From NCBI GenBank assembly GCA_900169235.1, contig FWCC01000309.1:1-64000 (forward strand): a stretch of DNA of 64,000 bases, written 5' to 3'. The position numbers were made by a program, and so were the translations under genes. The notes under the pieces are model-generated. The model was not told where the DNA came from, did no database searches, and saw only the letters and a program-made list of their open reading frames with translations. The stretch comes from Zarea fungicola (lineage: Eukaryota > Ascomycota > Sordariomycetes > Hypocreales > Cordycipitaceae). Position 1 is the stretch's first letter. Each line of letters starts with the position of its first letter. Below, piece by piece: positions 22,361 to 36,584 of the stretch.

Positions 22361-23303
22361 TTATTTGTCTCCCTTTTCAATCAAGTCCATCTTAGCCACC
22401 ACCCCATCCACCCTCTCCTTCAGCCCCTCCTCCTTGGCCTCGTGCGACATTTCCTGCGATAGCTCACCGAGACGCGTCTTCCAAAACGACCACCGTGTCA
22501 GTGAGGGGCCTTTGCTAGGCGCCGGCACCAATGAACCCGTCGAAGTCACGCTGACCTCCCAGTCGTTTAAGCTGCCCGCTGCAGCAGAGGAGAATCGGTG
22601 CAATTCCTCACCGGCGTGCAGGAGCCACTCGCTCGCCGTGCTGAGGTGCGTGTCCCGCGCTGCCTCGGACGGGTGCTTCTCCTCGAGACCGTCACGCAGC
22701 TCCCACACGCCCAGGTTGAATGATTCTTGCAGCTTACTGCCGAGTATGCGCGCCGCAAAAGAGTTGAGAGAAATCCATTTCTGTATGGCGGCATGAGTTT
22801 CACTACCATCAAACTCAGGTTTAACTATGTAATCACGGTTTATTTTAGCATGGGCAAAACCAAGTTGAAGAGCTGGGCTACTTATAGCCATGAGGAGGGG
22901 AAAACTCACAGTTCCAGGCATCTCTGAGAGCAGGTCCTAGCATAGGCAGATCCTTCCACACAGTCACCTTACTGTCCCAAATCTCCACTTCAGTAGTCTC
23001 CTTCTTCTTGAGTGCTGCCATCACATCGACAAGGTGCTGGAGGCGCGGGTCCGTCGCTGGTGTGGCCGCCGCCGACTTGACCACGACGTCCCACAGCGTA
23101 TAAAGAAAGTCTTCGGCGCCGTTACTGTCTGCTGCGAGCGTCTTTTGAAATAAGCCGTCGATTGTGGCGGCTGTGGCGGTAGCCGAGGACGACGCCTCGT
23201 TATGTTGCTCAACATCAAAGCTAATAAGCCCTTCAAGCTGTTTGGCAAGATCGTCACCCATAGCAACCTTGTTGGCATCTTGAGGGGCAGCAGAAGTAGC
23301 CAT
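22361..23303 (-). CDS. DUF3632-like hypothetical protein
   Basis: Two exons (23303-22910, 22824-22361) give 285 residues. The central block, with VEIWDSKVTVWKDLPMLG followed by ALRDAWN, matches the pattern of fungal DUF3632 proteins, which are mostly helical and of unknown function. After the 85-nt intron the sequence resumes FKPEFDG, then QKWISLNSFAARI and a helical region with Trp-Leu-Leu repeats. No catalytic motif is visible. An in-frame ATG lies 222 bases upstream (23525); that extension is rich in Arg, Ser and His and poor in acidic residues, so it could be a mitochondrial targeting sequence or simply leader. I prefer the internal ATG, MATSAAPQDANK. The family call is tentative. Confidence 0.7.
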
Positions 23304-24018
23304 TGTGCTGAGATACCGGCTTGTTACGGAGGAGTGCCAGAGATAAAGGCGGTGGTTGTGGTTCTTGTATACAGCCTGCTGCTGGATTAGGCGTGGCGAT
23401 GCTGGATGACGTCGGCGGGGGAAGTGGTGTGTGGCGCAGATGGAATGCGCGGTAGATGACTGAACCGGCGTGTACAAGTGCGGGTGCTGAGACGGAGAAA
23501 AAACACACTTTCCGGTACTTTTCATTCAAAAAAATTAGAGGACACGGTTTGAATAACAAAAACTGCTCAGATGATGGTAAATTGTAAGCCTGGATAAGAA
23601 CCGGCAGACGGCCCAGATAATGAAAACATGCCCCTCGGTGCCCACCGCGGGGCAATTTCATCTGCCTGGACCCCGCAGCGGTCCCCTGTAGCCCGACACA
23701 ACGGTCACTAAGCAGCCTTCTGCGACTGGTTATAGCAACTTCTGTTAGCGAGTCTCGCTACCCCTCCAGTGATCCTCAGAGGGCGGCCAATCACTGGAGT
23801 TATCCGCGCCACGATCTCTCTGGTCCACGCCATCGCATCACTGATCGCCAGCTTCTACTATCCATCACCAGGTTCTGTTGCAGATTAAACGGCGTACAAA
23901 TCACAAACCCGTATGATGGAAACGAAACAGCTTATAACTATAGATCGACTATCTCCCCAGTCAACGTCCGACCTTGCACCAGACGCATCTGTGCCATCAT
24001 GAACAACCATGGCCCAGA
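23304..24018. other. Intergenic region
   Basis: No gene seen between the subtilisin stop and the start of the DUF3632-like gene. The only long frame is the upstream extension of that gene on the minus strand. Confidence 0.35.
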
Positions 24019-25376
<1,358 letters not shown>

Positions 25377-26061
25377 GTTCCTAAATTCGTTGGAATATTG
25401 TTGTAAGAATACCTGTTGAATCAGAAACTAAATCGTATTCAGCTGTATGTTCGTCCTTTTATCTTCAAAGCCGCTGCCATCACGCGGGGCTGAGTGTCTC
25501 ACTCTTTTCGCCTTGGCACTCCAGCCGCACCTTGAACTTTAAGCATAAATCATCCCAGCTTCCAATTTTTCAGCCATATTTCTAATATTGGCATGCCACC
25601 TTCCTAATCCTCGTTCTTAGGGAGCGGGGTCTGTTGCATTGCATGAGAGGCTGAATTGGTAATATTGCAGAAATAGCGTGCTATCTATACTTCACACATT
25701 TCTTGCGTAAGTGCCATAAGTAGTCCTATACTTACTGCTTAAACTAGCTTCCATTTCTTCTTTAACGAGAGACAATGGCCAAGAACTCCGATGTAGGACG
25801 TCAGAAGACATTTGAGGAGGCTTTTGCACCGGTCACTAGCCACACACTCGGCGAGAAATTATTGCTTCTTCTAATGACAGTTATGTTTATGCATGATCTC
25901 GAATAGTACGGAGTATATATCTCGTCAAAAGACAGGTGAAAAAAAGCAATCATAAAAAACTGTGGCGGCTCAGCTTCAGCACCGACCAAATAAGATGGCG
26001 TACATACCCATTACAAAAAAAGCAAGCATACAACGAACTTCTAAACTCTATTCTGTTTCAT
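25377..26061. promoter_or_regulatory. Subtilisin promoter and SDR 3' region
   Basis: No gene seen. The region is moderately AT-rich with no clear long motif. Confidence 0.3.
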
Positions 26062-26847
26062 TTACGTCCACCCTCCATCCACCCGAATGCTCTGATTCGT
26101 CATGCCCGAGCTATCATCTGAACACAACCACATTGCCGTGCGCGCCACCTCGGCCGGCACCAGCAGCCTCTTGATCGCCTGACTCCCCAGCACCCGCGCC
26201 CTGTACTCTGGCGTCAGCACGTCCCGGATCTCCTTCTCCGTCGAGATGGAGCCCGGCATGATGCTGTTGACCCGGATCCCCTGCGGGCCGTACTCGTGCG
26301 CCAGCGTCCTCGTCAGGCCCACCACCGCCGCCTTCATCGTCGCGTACGGCACCACCCCGACAATGGGCACCGCCCAGATGATGCTCCCCATGTTCACCAC
26401 CGACGCCGTGCCGGCCGCCTTGAGCAGACCGGGCAGGAGCGCCTGCGTGAGGAAGAACTGATGCGAGAGGTTGACGTCCACGGACTGGGACCACTGCTCC
26501 GGCGTAATCTCCGCCGTGGGCTTCTTGAAGCCCGCCGCGGCGCTGTTGACGAGGCAGTCGATGCGGGGGAAGTCGGCGAGGATCCTGGCGGCCGTGGGCA
26601 GCAGGGAGTGGGTGATGTCGGCAACGTCGCTATGGTGGTAGACGGGTGCGTGCTTGACGCCGAGCGCCGTGACGCGGGCAATGGTGGCCGCCGCGAGCTC
26701 GTCGTCAATGTCGAGGAAGACGACCTGCGACCCCTGCACGGAAAAGTGCTCGACCATGGAGGAGCCGATGCCCATGCTGCCGCCGGTAATGACGACGACG
26801 CGCTCATCGAGGCTTGGGAATTTGGCGTACTTGCTGTGGTCCGTCAT
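26062..26847 (-). CDS. Short-chain dehydrogenase/reductase
   Basis: A single exon of 261 residues, the usual size for a classical SDR. The cofactor motif TGGSMGIG is at 21-28. An Asp at the end of the second strand (VVFLDIDD) favours NAD over NADP. The NNAG motif appears as NSAA, a modest departure. The catalytic set is Ser in NMGSIIW (about 153) with Tyr168 and Lys172 (YATMK). IRVNSIMPGSI and a C-terminal NQSIRVDGGWT are typical. There is no signal or membrane segment, so the enzyme is probably cytosolic. Close relatives include sugar and polyol dehydrogenases, but the substrate cannot be told. The coding strand is very GC-rich, which produces long antisense frames that I ignore. Confidence 0.92.
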   Translation of the reverse strand: MTDHSKYAKFPSLDERVVVITGGSMGIGSSMVEHFSVQGSQVVFLDIDDELAAATIARVTALGVKHAPVYHHSDVADITHSLLPTAARILADFPRIDCLVNSAAAGFKKPTAEITPEQWSQSVDVNLSHQFFLTQALLPGLLKAAGTASVVNMGSIIWAVPIVGVVPYATMKAAVVGLTRTLAHEYGPQGIRVNSIMPGSISTEKEIRDVLTPEYRARVLGSQAIKRLLVPAEVARTAMWLCSDDSSGMTNQSIRVDGGWT

Positions 26848-29800
26848 CGCCGTCTTTTATGCCAGGCCTTTTGGTGTAACTTATATAGCTGCGTTAGTAT
26901 CAAATGTTAAGATTTTTTTCTTTTGATTTCATTTTTATTTTATTTTTTTAAACAACACATTCATGGTAAAGGAAAGGGCAGTACGTCTACTTTATAGTCA
27001 TTTAAGCTTCGTAAATATTCGTATTAATAAGGCGCGGGGTGAACATTCGTCCACCTGGAAGCGTAGCATGAATGAAACGTTGCTGTGCTTTTTGTATCGA
27101 CAAGCTGCGGGCCTCCGGGCCGCCTCCCGGTGACGAGTGCGGGGAAGACGGCCAAATTGCACAAACCAAACCGAAACCTTGTTTTATGGTTTGTAGCACG
27201 ATAGTTATAATCTTCTTTTTCTCTAGAGAAAAAAATGACGTAATGAGGACTGATACATAAACTGAAAGATGTATATGTGTAGCAGTCCAATACTGCAAAT
27301 CTAACTCGTAGCCTAAACTGTGGCGCGGGAATCTCCACGAGTATCTGTGCCTCGCCAGAACAGCAGCAGGCTAACTTATGACTGGTTTCAAATTGATACC
27401 ATAACTGAACAATAAAATCTTGTTTTATCCTTGCAGGGGCAAGGATAGCATAGAACGAACAGGTGGCGCACATATCTGCCTGCGTCAACCTCATTGCCAA
27501 ACCCGGAAATAATTACATTCCGTTCCCAAAACACATTTAAAGGCGTCTAGCGACGCCACTGGTTGCATGAAAATGAGGCGTTCACAGTAGGCAAGGATAT
27601 CCCATGTCCGGCACAAGATATACCCCAAAATATACAGAGAAGTAATCGCACGAGTCAGGTACAGGACAAATACGCAAAGATAACGACACAACTGAGTTGG
27701 AATTCACTGTTGATTTAACCCCGGCAGTCCATCCAATCGGCAGATTGGTAATTGCCTACAATGGGTTTTGGAGGAAGGGCTCGGTAAGAGATGTCCCAGT
27801 GGCGCTGCCACATTCTCGTGGTTATGCAGATTTGGTTGGCGCAGGGCCTTTGTGCCATTCGGCCATTCACCGAGGACGGCACTGTTCGCCGACGTCCTCA
27901 TCGAAGGCGATAATGTCGTGAAGATATCACCGTGGCTGCTTTGCGCGACTGATTTTTCATCACCCTAGGATACAAGTGCAAATCGAAGCCGTCTTTATTC
28001 TTGTCTGAGGCACGCGGGGTTCTCTGTGGATTACCTAACCTGTCCTTGCAATTCGCTATTTCCGATTGGGTCTTGCAGGTCTGAGGATCCAGGATGCCGA
28101 CTCATTCTTCACCACTGTAAAATCGCATTAACGCTTGCTATAACTGATTTGTGCTAGCAGTTCCTGACGCAAAACACGTAGACTTGACAAGTAACGCGGA
28201 GTCTTCGGAACAGAGCAGCCAAAGTCCGTCATTGTCGCCGCACGCACCCCTTCGCCACCCGACAAATTAATCAGAGGGATGAGATGCCCTTTCTGCCAGA
28301 TGTGGCACAACTAGTTCTAGAAGCTCGTCTCACCAGGTGGCAAATCAGACTATTGAAGCAAGCGCCCGGTCAAGGCTCCAGCCCCAGGTGGCACTGGCGA
28401 CCAACAGTTGCGGTTCCCCAAATGCAACTGCAAAGGGAAACACCGGACAAGCGCCAACCCGCAAGGTCAAGAAGCGGCTGGGGGGTTCCTTGGACTTGTT
28501 GGTTGAGTCGTTCCGGCATGACTAGTATGTACTACAGTACTGCTGTGGTGGCCCGGAAAATAATTAAAGTGAACCCACTGAAGCGAACTCCGTAAATAGA
28601 ATGCAACTGCCGGCATACGTTGCGCCACCAATAATTGGTTCTTGTGCTTGGCATGTTTCTGGTAGGAACTTCCACTCTAGTTAATCACACTTGACATGAG
28701 AGGCTTCGGCCGCTTATCCGAAAGAGTGTTACCCAGCCGGTCCCTTTGTCTCGGCCCAGCGTTACAGAAATCCTTTGTTTTGGAATGAGCAGCCGCCGAC
28801 GAACCCGCTTTGTTCTAGCACTGTTTGCTGTCATGAGTCGGGTTCCCTGATATGTACTCTAGTATGTGGGCATGCCCTCCTTACATCCGAGTGTTCTACC
28901 GTGGGTTTTCAGAGAACCCCCCAGTCGTATTAATCTCTTGGTAAGATCGCCATACAGGGGAAACGGGATCCAGTTTGCCGCCCGTCGGATATAGTTGTGT
29001 CTAAAGCACAGTCAAGTCCCTGTCCGATGTTGCTCTCTTGCGGGCAAGACAGAACAAACAAGACAAGGGCGGCGGCTCTCCGACAAGAGGCAACATCCTA
29101 CTTTGTGCGGCTCTGCCGATGGAAGAGATGAGACATGTCAATGCCTACTCAATCTCCGTGCTTTCTTTTCGGGTAAGCTGGCAGGTGAGTCTAGTTTGGA
29201 CAGGAAATGTGGTAATTGAACGGGGTGGATAAGAAGACGCAGTGCCAAAGGCGGCCTAGCAGCATGCGACGGCGCGACGGAGCAGAATAGAATCTGGGCT
29301 TAACTGGGCTTCTAGTGCTGCAATTGTGTGGAGGGAGTCTGGAATTGAGATGTGACGCACGTGTCGCAAATGCGGCAAGACTAGGAGAGAGATTGCTGTA
29401 ATGAGACTGATGACTGAAGAGCAAAAATGATTCTGCATTCAGGTTCAGCCAGACCATCAAAAAAGGCGTTTTCAATACAATTGGCAAGAACAAGAAGCCT
29501 AGACGCATGCTTATTAACTGGGGGAATAGGAGCAACAAGCCACTTGCATGCACAAGTACGGAGCGCGAGCATCCCTGCCACTTTAAAGATAGGAAGTTGC
29601 GACACATATCTACAATATGTTACCTTTTTTTTCCTGCGTCAAATTGTTAATCTCAGTATGTACAACTTATTACTCCGTACCGCAATTTACATCCTGAAAT
29701 GACCTTTCAAGGGATTGCTGGTGGCCCGCCGCTGGCGAGAGTTGCAGGGCGCAAATCACCGCCGTGACCAGCTGTCGTAGTCCTGGTAGGGTTTATGGGG

Positions 29801-32800
29801 TGCTTGGCTGCTTACCCCCTGCGTGGTGGCGTATTGCGGTCTTTGCTGAAGGGGGTCTCAATGTCTGTGCTAGTTAGTGTGTCTCGTGATTGAGTAACAG
29901 AGTTCTTAGTGGTAACTTGGCTCAAGTTGCTCCAACGCGGGATCGATGTCGACACGTGGTGCGACAGGGATACCAGACACGGCTATTTTAGTTATGGCGT
30001 ACTGTACTTACTCAGTGAGCAGGCACGTCAGATGTAATAAATGTGTTGAGCTGATTGATCAAGGACACTGGCCCTCATTGAATTCACAGGAGTGCACAAC
30101 GAACCATTCAAGCCATATCTGCATGCTGATTTGTTCTCGAAGCCACGGAATATTCTCGACTTTTCCTCACTGCAGGCTCGCTTTGTGGATGGTTGCCTTT
30201 CTTAAAGGAGGCTTCTAGTGGCTTGCATATTGCATATCAATACCCATAAATGCGGACTAGAATTGTTACAATGTCGCCCGGTTATTGAGAGCTTCTAATC
30301 TTCCCATGTGCACCCTTGCTTTCGGTTTTGTCTTGTCCCCAAATGCCAAGTGATGTGTATCTGGATAGAGCTGCAGTGTCAATCAATGGGTCCATATGTC
30401 GCCACATAACAGGCTTGACGCAAGGATTTGTGATTTGTGCGACTTTACGACCAACGCGCGCCAGCTACAATTGCAAGCATTGTCATAGCTAGCACGCTTA
30501 GAAACCCTAGTGACGGCTTACAGGACATTCATCTCCACGATGTAGTGGTACAATTAGCCATTGTGTTGATGGATATTGCGCGGTTGGTGTAGGCAGACCG
30601 ATTGCTCTGTGTCGTGTGTCCGAAATGAATTGAACAGCTCCAATACATATCTATTTGAGACATAGTAGTTAAACAAGACTTGAGGAAGGCAACGCACAAG
30701 ACATGTCGTTGAGAACCTAACAGATACGGCTGCCCGCAAGTGCAAGCTGTTAGGAAATGGACCGTCCCCATGCCAATTGGATGAGGCGCAGATTGCAGGG
30801 GGCCATTCTCTCTGGTTCGCTGTTTATCCTACTCTGTGTACAACTGCACAGTAAATAAAGTGGTGGGACGCGAGGTGTTCCTTTATTAGCGGCGGCGAAA
30901 TGGAGGTAGCCGGCGACCCCGGGCCAGCCACGCGACATCTTCGGCCTGGTACCAAGAAGCGCGAGTGCTTCTGAGATGTCGGCGTATATATGCTGTGAGC
31001 GGCCGGAGAGGTGAATGTTTATTATTCTACACAGCCTGTGAAAGGAGGCGCCTCCATCAATTGCAATTCGCGCTGCCCCAAGCCTTCCCGCGCTACTCGC
31101 AAATCTTTCTGAAAATCTGAATGGGACTGCATGAAACGCAAGGCCGGGCTGGGCGCAAACAGTGCCCGGCGCCACGTCTGCATTTGGCATTCCTGCCCAT
31201 ATTGTTGTTCAGCATGAGTGATGTTGTGAATGCTTGTGAAGGCATCTTTCCCGCTGTCGTTTAAATGAGGGTTTTGCGGCTGTATGGCTACAACCTGGAT
31301 TGCCAGTAACAAGGCTGAGGAAGGCGTCCCTGTTGTCCTTAGGTCTGTGGCATGCCACATGGCTTGGATGCCTGGATCAAGCAACATGGGTGTTGGCAAG
31401 ATCGCCATTAGGCTTGCAGCGTCGAATCAGGATGCACGGAGGTCGATTTGAGGGAAGTACGGATACATATATTGGATCTTTGGCTAGGTGCACAAGAATC
31501 ATGTAGCCTGATACGGATTAGAGAGAAAAATGAGACATGCCGGCAGCATTTGTAGGGCGGTATTGCACGTCGAATTTTGTCTTCCTGCAAGCCAGAGCCC
31601 CTGTGGCTTAATTGCAGTTTGCAACATGACATTTTGCGCTCTAAATTTGGCCTTGGCTTGAGGGCGTTGACGGGGGCGGCGGCGGGTGTACGGGAGATTG
31701 ACAATGAGAAAGGGGGCACGCCAAGCTTCAGGTAATGACGGAATGGTAGATGCTGGCGGGCCGTTGATGAATGGAGTGCTGAGGAGTTTTTGCTGCTTCC
31801 AAAGTGTTAGTGTTTGGAAGAACGAGAACTGAGCATTGTTAGGATACATACCTAGATAGTAGGTACAGCAGCAGATGGAAGGAGGTATGCGCTGTAAATT
31901 GGTAGAGTCCAGCATCTGTGATTAATTACTACCTAGGTAACTATACCTAGGTACTGACAGACCAGTGATGGTACATCATAGCCGGCCACAGTCGGTATCC
32001 AGTTGTGCAACCTCTGTATCAGCGCAACGCCAATTGGGACTTGTTGTTTGAAGCAAGTTACCCATCTGGAAGAGACCAAAAAAGGAACTAACAAACAGAT
32101 ACCCGCCATCGGCACACTGCCTCTGATGGTACACCAACTAACTGGGTTATGGGTGCCTTGGTTGTTATCAATTCGGTGGTTCCGGGCAAGAGCTGCACAC
32201 TGCCGCTATTGCTCGTAATTAGCAGGAGGAGGGTTGGCGGCGGCGGTGTAATTGGCCTAAGCCAGACGCTGTATGTACCCGTAGCCATAGGAGTACAAAT
32301 GTGCAGGCAGACTCAGAGGGAGGACAGATCTTTGGTGCTTGGTATTTTAAAACGAAACAACGCGAAACTTATAGAGCTATCAATTCAATACTCTTCTTAA
32401 GTTAATCCCGGCCCTTTCAGCTGTCCTATATCTGGTTTTAATATACTGACTGTGCTGAATTGGATGCCGTCTGTTTGCTGTCCTAATACGGCACCCGCCA
32501 CTGACGGCACGCCAGTTGCTCGGCTCCCTGCCTGTGGTCAGCCCCCCACACCAGGGCCCAGAGGAAAGGGTCACCAGGCTCAGAGTCACCAACAGGTGGT
32601 CCCCAGTGGCCGCCGCCGCCCCAGTCCCCGCTGAACCCGCTGAACCCGCTGAGGGAAAGCCATTTTCAGCATTTGACGGTTTTGGCCCGCCCTACCAAAC
32701 CATGGAAGAAAAAGGTACTTCCATTTTTACTCCTTCTTCCAGCACTTCTCTCCCGCTTTGACCAGTGCCGGGCTGCTACACGACTTTCCTTCCCGCAACA

Positions 32801-33172
32801 CAGCTTTTCTAATCTATACATCTTCGCCGAGCTCCTCGACTACTTCTTCACCTCCCTCACTCGTCCACCTTCGCCGTCCGCCTCGAGCCTCGTTCTTTGT
32901 ACGACAATTGCATTTCCTACACCGACGCTGACTTCTACTTTTTCACTGCCGCCGTCTGCCCGCAGCAACCCTGCCAATCCGCTTCGTACCTATTTGCCTA
33001 CACGGTCACAGCAAACGGCCCCCATCCGGCGCAGCGTCTCCAAACCGACACCCACTGCCATCGACGACGCATAAAATTCAGGCATCTCTCGTTTTACCCT
33101 CCCAGAATGCTGCTTGGCTTCTAAACGCGCAAATATTCTCCGTTCCATTTTCCACCTCCCGCCGCCCTCAGC
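26848..33172. other. 6.3-kb gene-sparse stretch
   Basis: No gene can be supported on either strand; frames are short and lack motifs. An open frame at 28083-28525, ending KKRLGGSLDLLVESFRHD, has protein-like composition from about 28310 but no ATG and no recognised domain. TACCTAGGTA palindromes occur at 31932-31952. The last 500 bases (32.6-33.17 kb) become C/T-rich and are probably the leader and promoter of the kinase gene. The region could be decayed sequence or carry unannotated non-coding transcripts. Confidence 0.45.
31931..31952. repeat. Paired ACCTAGGT palindromes
   Basis: Two self-complementary ACCTAGGT cores separated by a few bases, with a related TACCTAGATAGTAGGTA just upstream (31849-31865). 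Similar TACCTAGTAGGTA occurs near 47669. Function unknown. Confidence 0.6.
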
Positions 33173-35326
33173 ATGGGCAACGGTCAAGGAAAGCCCGTCG
33201 ACCTCAACGGCGAAGGTATGCTACCATCATCCCATCCCGCCGCCCGCCGCCCGCAACTCGAAGCACCATCCACCATGGAGTGGACGCATCACCACATCGC
33301 ACCCACCTACCCACCCTTCACAGCCTTCCCACGTGTCGCCCGCGTGGCAACCTAGTCAGCGAGCCTGGCTGTCATCATTACCGCTCTTCTATCCCCATTT
33401 GTTTTATTTTGCTTGCTTTGCTCTGCCTTCCTCGCTTCTGCTCTAACTATCGTTGTAGTCAGTCTCAATCACTTTCGCCTTCTGCGAGTAGTTGGCCGTG
33501 GTGCCTTTGGCAAAGTCCGAATCGTTGAGCGCAAAGACACAAACCTGTCCTTTGCTCTCAAGTATATTCGCAAAGATGAAGGTACGTCGTTGCAATGCCG
33601 TTTTCATGGCCCACCAGGTATCCCTGTCCCTTGATGAATCAATGTCTCGCTAACGTTCGGTCTGCGTATTCTAGTTGTCAAATCCGAGAGCGTTCGAAAT
33701 ATCATTCGAGAACGTCGAATGCTTGAGCATGTGAACCACCCTTTTATTTGCAACTTGCGCTACAGCTTCCAAGATATCGAATACATGTACGTTCGGTTGT
33801 GCAGCAGATGTGTGGCCTGGCGCTTCCCAAGCTAATACATGTCACAGGTACCTTATTGTCGATCTCATGAGCGGTGGCGATTTGCGATTTCACATTTCCC
33901 GAAAGACCTTTACCGAAGAGGCTGTCCGCTTCTGGATTGCTGAACTGGGTTGTGCCCTGCGATACATTCATGCCCACAACATCATTCATCGAGATGTGAA
34001 GCCCGACAATGTTCTTCTTGACTCAGATGGGCACGTCCATCTGACCGATTTTGTAAGCTTACTAAAGTGGCTTGTATTTTAGGCAACTGTATATTAACCA
34101 ACAAAAGAATGTTGCCTCAGATGTTGTTCCCGGACGCATATTGACGAGCAAATCAGGGACTCTCGCATACTTGGCCCCCGAGGTGTATGCAGGTAAAGGC
34201 TACGACGTGCGCGCTGACTGGTGGTCACTCGGTGTGCTTTTCTATGAGTGCATATACAACAAGGTATGCCTGCATCCTCATCTCTGACAAGTTTGTATAA
34301 CTAATTTAAGCAGCGCCCGTTCGACGGCACATCGGAATCTACTTTGAGCCAACAAATTCAAAACTTACGGCCCAAATTTCCCGTCACACAGCCCCCGGTC
34401 TCTCTCCCCTGTTTGTACGCAATTGGATCCGCCCTTGATTCGAATCCAGATACTCGTCTTGGTAATACCTGGGATAACTTTATCAACCACGAATTCTTTC
34501 GCGACATCAACTTTGACCGGCTCGAAGAAAAACGAATTGAACCCGTCTTTATTCCTTCTTCTGAGAAGACAAACTTTGACGCGACATACGATCTCGAAGA
34601 GCTGCTCCTTGAAGAAGCCCCTCTAGAAGCACGAGCCAGGCGACAGAAGCCACGAGAGCGCTTAAAGGAGGACGCCTCCCCCCAAGAAATCCGTGAAGAT
34701 GAGCTGTATCGCATGATTGAAGCCGAGTTCCGCCCCTTTGATTATACGATAGCTGCGTACAAAAAGTGAGTCGACCAACACGGCGAGCGAGTACTGTGCC
34801 ACCAGAGAATTGTGCTAATAGTGGATGCAGGTACACGGAAGCCGCTACAGAAGCTGGAATTCCCCAGTATCCCGAGCGCCCTCCTCCGTTACAAGCAGCG
34901 GCGGGAGAGGGCCCCAGAGCAATTACTACCGATGTAGCAGTGCCCGCGCCCCTTACCGGGGATGTTCGGCTTATCAGCACGTCTGGCAGCGATGAGGCGA
35001 CGTACCCTAAACCTGTGAGAACGGCTCCTGTGCCTCCCAGCTACCGGAGCGAGTACGTGTCAAGACGCCAGCCCTCAAATGGAAACAGAGTCACAAGTCC
35101 CGCCGGAGGCGTTCAAGTTACCCTTGACGGCGGCGGCAGCTGGTCTGATCTCGCCCGCCAAGATGCGACGCTGCCCATCGATGCCAATACTATGACTGCT
35201 GGCAAGAGTGAGAGCTCCAACGGCATGTTTGGCTTCCTGAAGAGCAAAAAGGGCCGCAATCACAGCCCTAAGCCCAAGGAAAGGGGTGTGTTGGGCAAGG
35301 AAGGTGCTCGAGTGGTCATCAGCTAG
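33173..35326 (+). CDS. AGC-class Ser/Thr kinase, YANK/STK32 type
   Basis: Seven exons (33173-33215, 33459-33581, 33675-33786, 33848-34052, 34108-34263, 34314-34765, 34831-35326) give 528 residues. The N-terminus MGNGQGKP suits N-myristoylation, so it may sit at membranes. The kinase domain starts at [16 protein letters not shown]. Catalytic residues are Lys49 (FALKYI), Asp142 (HRDVKPDN) and Asp160. The metal-binding motif is DFN rather than DFG, which is characteristic of the YANK family (STK32A-C) and supports this assignment over PKA-like kinases. APE is present in [22 protein letters not shown] basic C-terminal helix and a long Pro/Ser-rich tail follow. The fourth intron ends in an AAG acceptor, with a TTAAC branch site 14 nt before; it is needed to give DFN. 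Targets of fungal YANK kinases are little known. Confidence 0.92.
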
Positions 35327-36584
35327 AGCGCCACTGTCTCGATACCCTCGCATAGGAGTCCTGGTTCTGTCATTTCTTCTCCAACCTCTTGCTTTGCTCT
35401 CTTTCTCTCTTTCTCTCGCAACCTGTTCGGATACAAAACTGTTTTATACCCTGGGCCAAATGGATAGAAGGCACGCACACAAACAGCATTCACAGACCAC
35501 ATGTAAAGGCATCATAATTCTTCTCCATCTTTGGTCGATCTATCGACTTTTTAGAGACGATTCTACGACCAAAACGTCATTGAAGTGGCAAAAAGAAAGA
35601 TTGCACGGATATGCAATTTATGACATTTTTTTCCTTGTTCATTTTACCTCTCTTTCTTCTATCTCTCTACTGGTTTCTATCTTGGCTGGTTGGTGTTTGA
35701 CTGCATTTTCAAGGGTGGCTTGTATTTCATTCACGAATCAAGGAAGATGTGGTATGAGCCTTTTTTACCCCCTTGTTCAATCTTTACATAGCGCGGCGGT
35801 TTTACGGTCTGGTTTTGGTTTTGGTTTTGGCCGCCTTGAAATTCATTTATCTTCTTCATTTCTTCCTTTTCTTACGGACACATCGAAAGCGACAAAGACT
35901 TGGGCACGACGTGGATAAATAGATCTCTGAACTATAAATCTGACGTCATTGGGAACTGTATGTTTTCCTTGTGTCAGGCTGATGTAGAATTGTCCGCCCT
36001 GCCTAAAATGGTACTCCCAAAAATCACCTATGCCGGCGGGGGGGAATACGGGTAGGATTGGAGGCATATGCTTGAATGGAGAGTTCATATTCAGTTCAAC
36101 GTTGATTCAACTCGCAATATATCACGTATTTACATGGAGGCAAATGGCCAAAGACAAGTGTTCCAGAAACAGAAGATGCAATCGTACCAAAATCGCACAG
36201 AAAATCAAAAGGTACTAGAAAAAGAAAAAGAAAATTGAATTTGTAAATGCAGACAAAAAATCCAAACGCCACCAAAAAAGACGTATATAAAAGACTCTCG
36301 TAAACGGTTCTTTTTTTCCTCCGTAAGAAACCTTTCAGACATAAAACTAAATAGGGCGTCAAAGCTCTCCCAAGTTTGAAATCCGATAGATACCTGTTCG
36401 TTGAGAAAGGAGGGTGGAAGACCAGCCTTTCTCATGAAGCATCAATAAAAACGCCATGAAATAAATCACTGATTTTTGCCATTGCGCAAAAATGGTTATG
36501 TTGCCCAACTCCTCGTTAGAATTACACCCATGGATATCCCGAATTTTCGCAGTAAAGACGCCAAGTAGAATGCGCAAGTGGCCA
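35327..36584. other. Convergent 3' region of kinase and AP-1 genes
   Basis: No gene seen. It holds a CTTTCTCT tract at 35397-35418, TTTTGG repeats at 35812-35830 and AT-rich sequence. The 36.1-36.4 kb part is A-rich and may hold the AP-1 polyadenylation site. Confidence 0.4.

Noticed and set aside
26296..26910. 204-codon plus-strand frame opposite the SDR gene
   Set aside because: Arg/Gly-rich shadow of a GC-rich gene on the other strand.
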